Source: Legionellales bacterium (GTDB taxonomy: Bacteria; Pseudomonadota; Gammaproteobacteria; Eutrophobiales; Eutrophobiaceae). Taken from it: a stretch of 7,302 bases of DNA. A model generated the notes under the pieces. It was not told the DNA's origin. It was given only the letters and a program-made list of their open reading frames with translations, and did not search any database. The stretch covers positions 68,453 to 75,754 of the forward strand of contig PBJS01000020.1 of the NCBI GenBank assembly GCA_002721165.1, written 5' to 3'. Positions within the stretch are counted from its first letter, which is position 1, and the number at the start of each line of letters is the position of its first letter. Position numbers and translations under genes: made by a program. This document shows positions 7,166 to 7,302 of this stretch, piece after piece.

Positions 7166-7302
7166 ATGAAACCTTCAATTTTAGAAAATCCAATACAACG
7201 CATCACATTAATAATGATTTTGTTAAATGCGTTTGCGACTCCCGTGATGTTATCTGCTGTTAATGTTGCAATTCCTTTTATTGCTAGTGATTTATCAGTC
7301 AG
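7166..7302 (+). CDS. MFS transporter, N-terminal fragment (3' end outside window)
   Basis: The open frame starts at ATG 7166 and runs off the window after 45 complete codons. A short polar N-terminus (MKPSILENPIQR) leads into a first membrane helix and the segment AVNVAIPFIASDLSV. This matches the end of helix 1 in major facilitator drug:proton antiporters of the EmrB/DHA2 or related type, which usually read like NVALPxIxxDL. Such proteins export drugs or metabolites across the inner membrane. No good ribosome binding site is visible, but no other start would keep the whole helix. The subfamily cannot be fixed from 45 residues. Confidence 0.72.
   Translation, partial: MKPSILENPIQRITLIMILLNAFATPVMLSAVNVAIPFIASDLSV

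Overview
The window reads as part of a low-GC proteobacterial chromosome carrying a serine-cycle carbon-assimilation operon. The plus strand holds, in order, the 3' end of mtkA, complete mtkB, a D-2-hydroxyacid dehydrogenase that I call hydroxypyruvate reductase, phosphoenolpyruvate carboxylase (ppc), and a predicted nucleotidyltransferase. Gaps between these genes are only 10 to 24 bases, so one polycistronic transcript is likely. The MtkB-type (rather than SucD-type) sequence, the adjacent hydroxypyruvate reductase and the atypical PEP carboxylase agree with the order mtkA-mtkB-ppc (hpr nearby) known from serine-cycle methylotrophs. The AT-rich composition does not match the high-GC alphaproteobacterial methylotrophs. 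A gammaproteobacterial methanotroph, a symbiont, or another low-GC proteobacterium is possible, but the window alone does not settle the taxon.

Region by region: 1-129 is the MtkA C-terminus; 140-1030 is MtkB; 1043-2017 is hydroxypyruvate reductase; 2042-4783 is PEP carboxylase; 4802-5737 is a nucleotidyltransferase-fold protein that looks archaeal in type; 5767-7101 on the minus strand is a sodium:alanine/glycine symporter; 7166 to the window end is the N-terminus of a plus-strand MFS transporter, divergent from the symporter across 64 bases.

How the genes fit together: hydroxypyruvate reductase makes glycerate, which becomes 2-phosphoglycerate and then PEP by enzymes outside the window. 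PEP carboxylase turns PEP and bicarbonate into oxaloacetate. Malate dehydrogenase (outside) makes malate, and MtkAB activates malate to malyl-CoA, which malyl-CoA lyase (not in the window) splits to glyoxylate and acetyl-CoA. The two least ordinary items are the PEP carboxylase, which has lost residues of the classical aspartate-inhibitor site, and the nucleotidyltransferase at the end of the cluster, where a malyl-CoA lyase gene might have been expected. No RNA genes, mobile elements, CRISPR arrays or frameshifted genes were seen.
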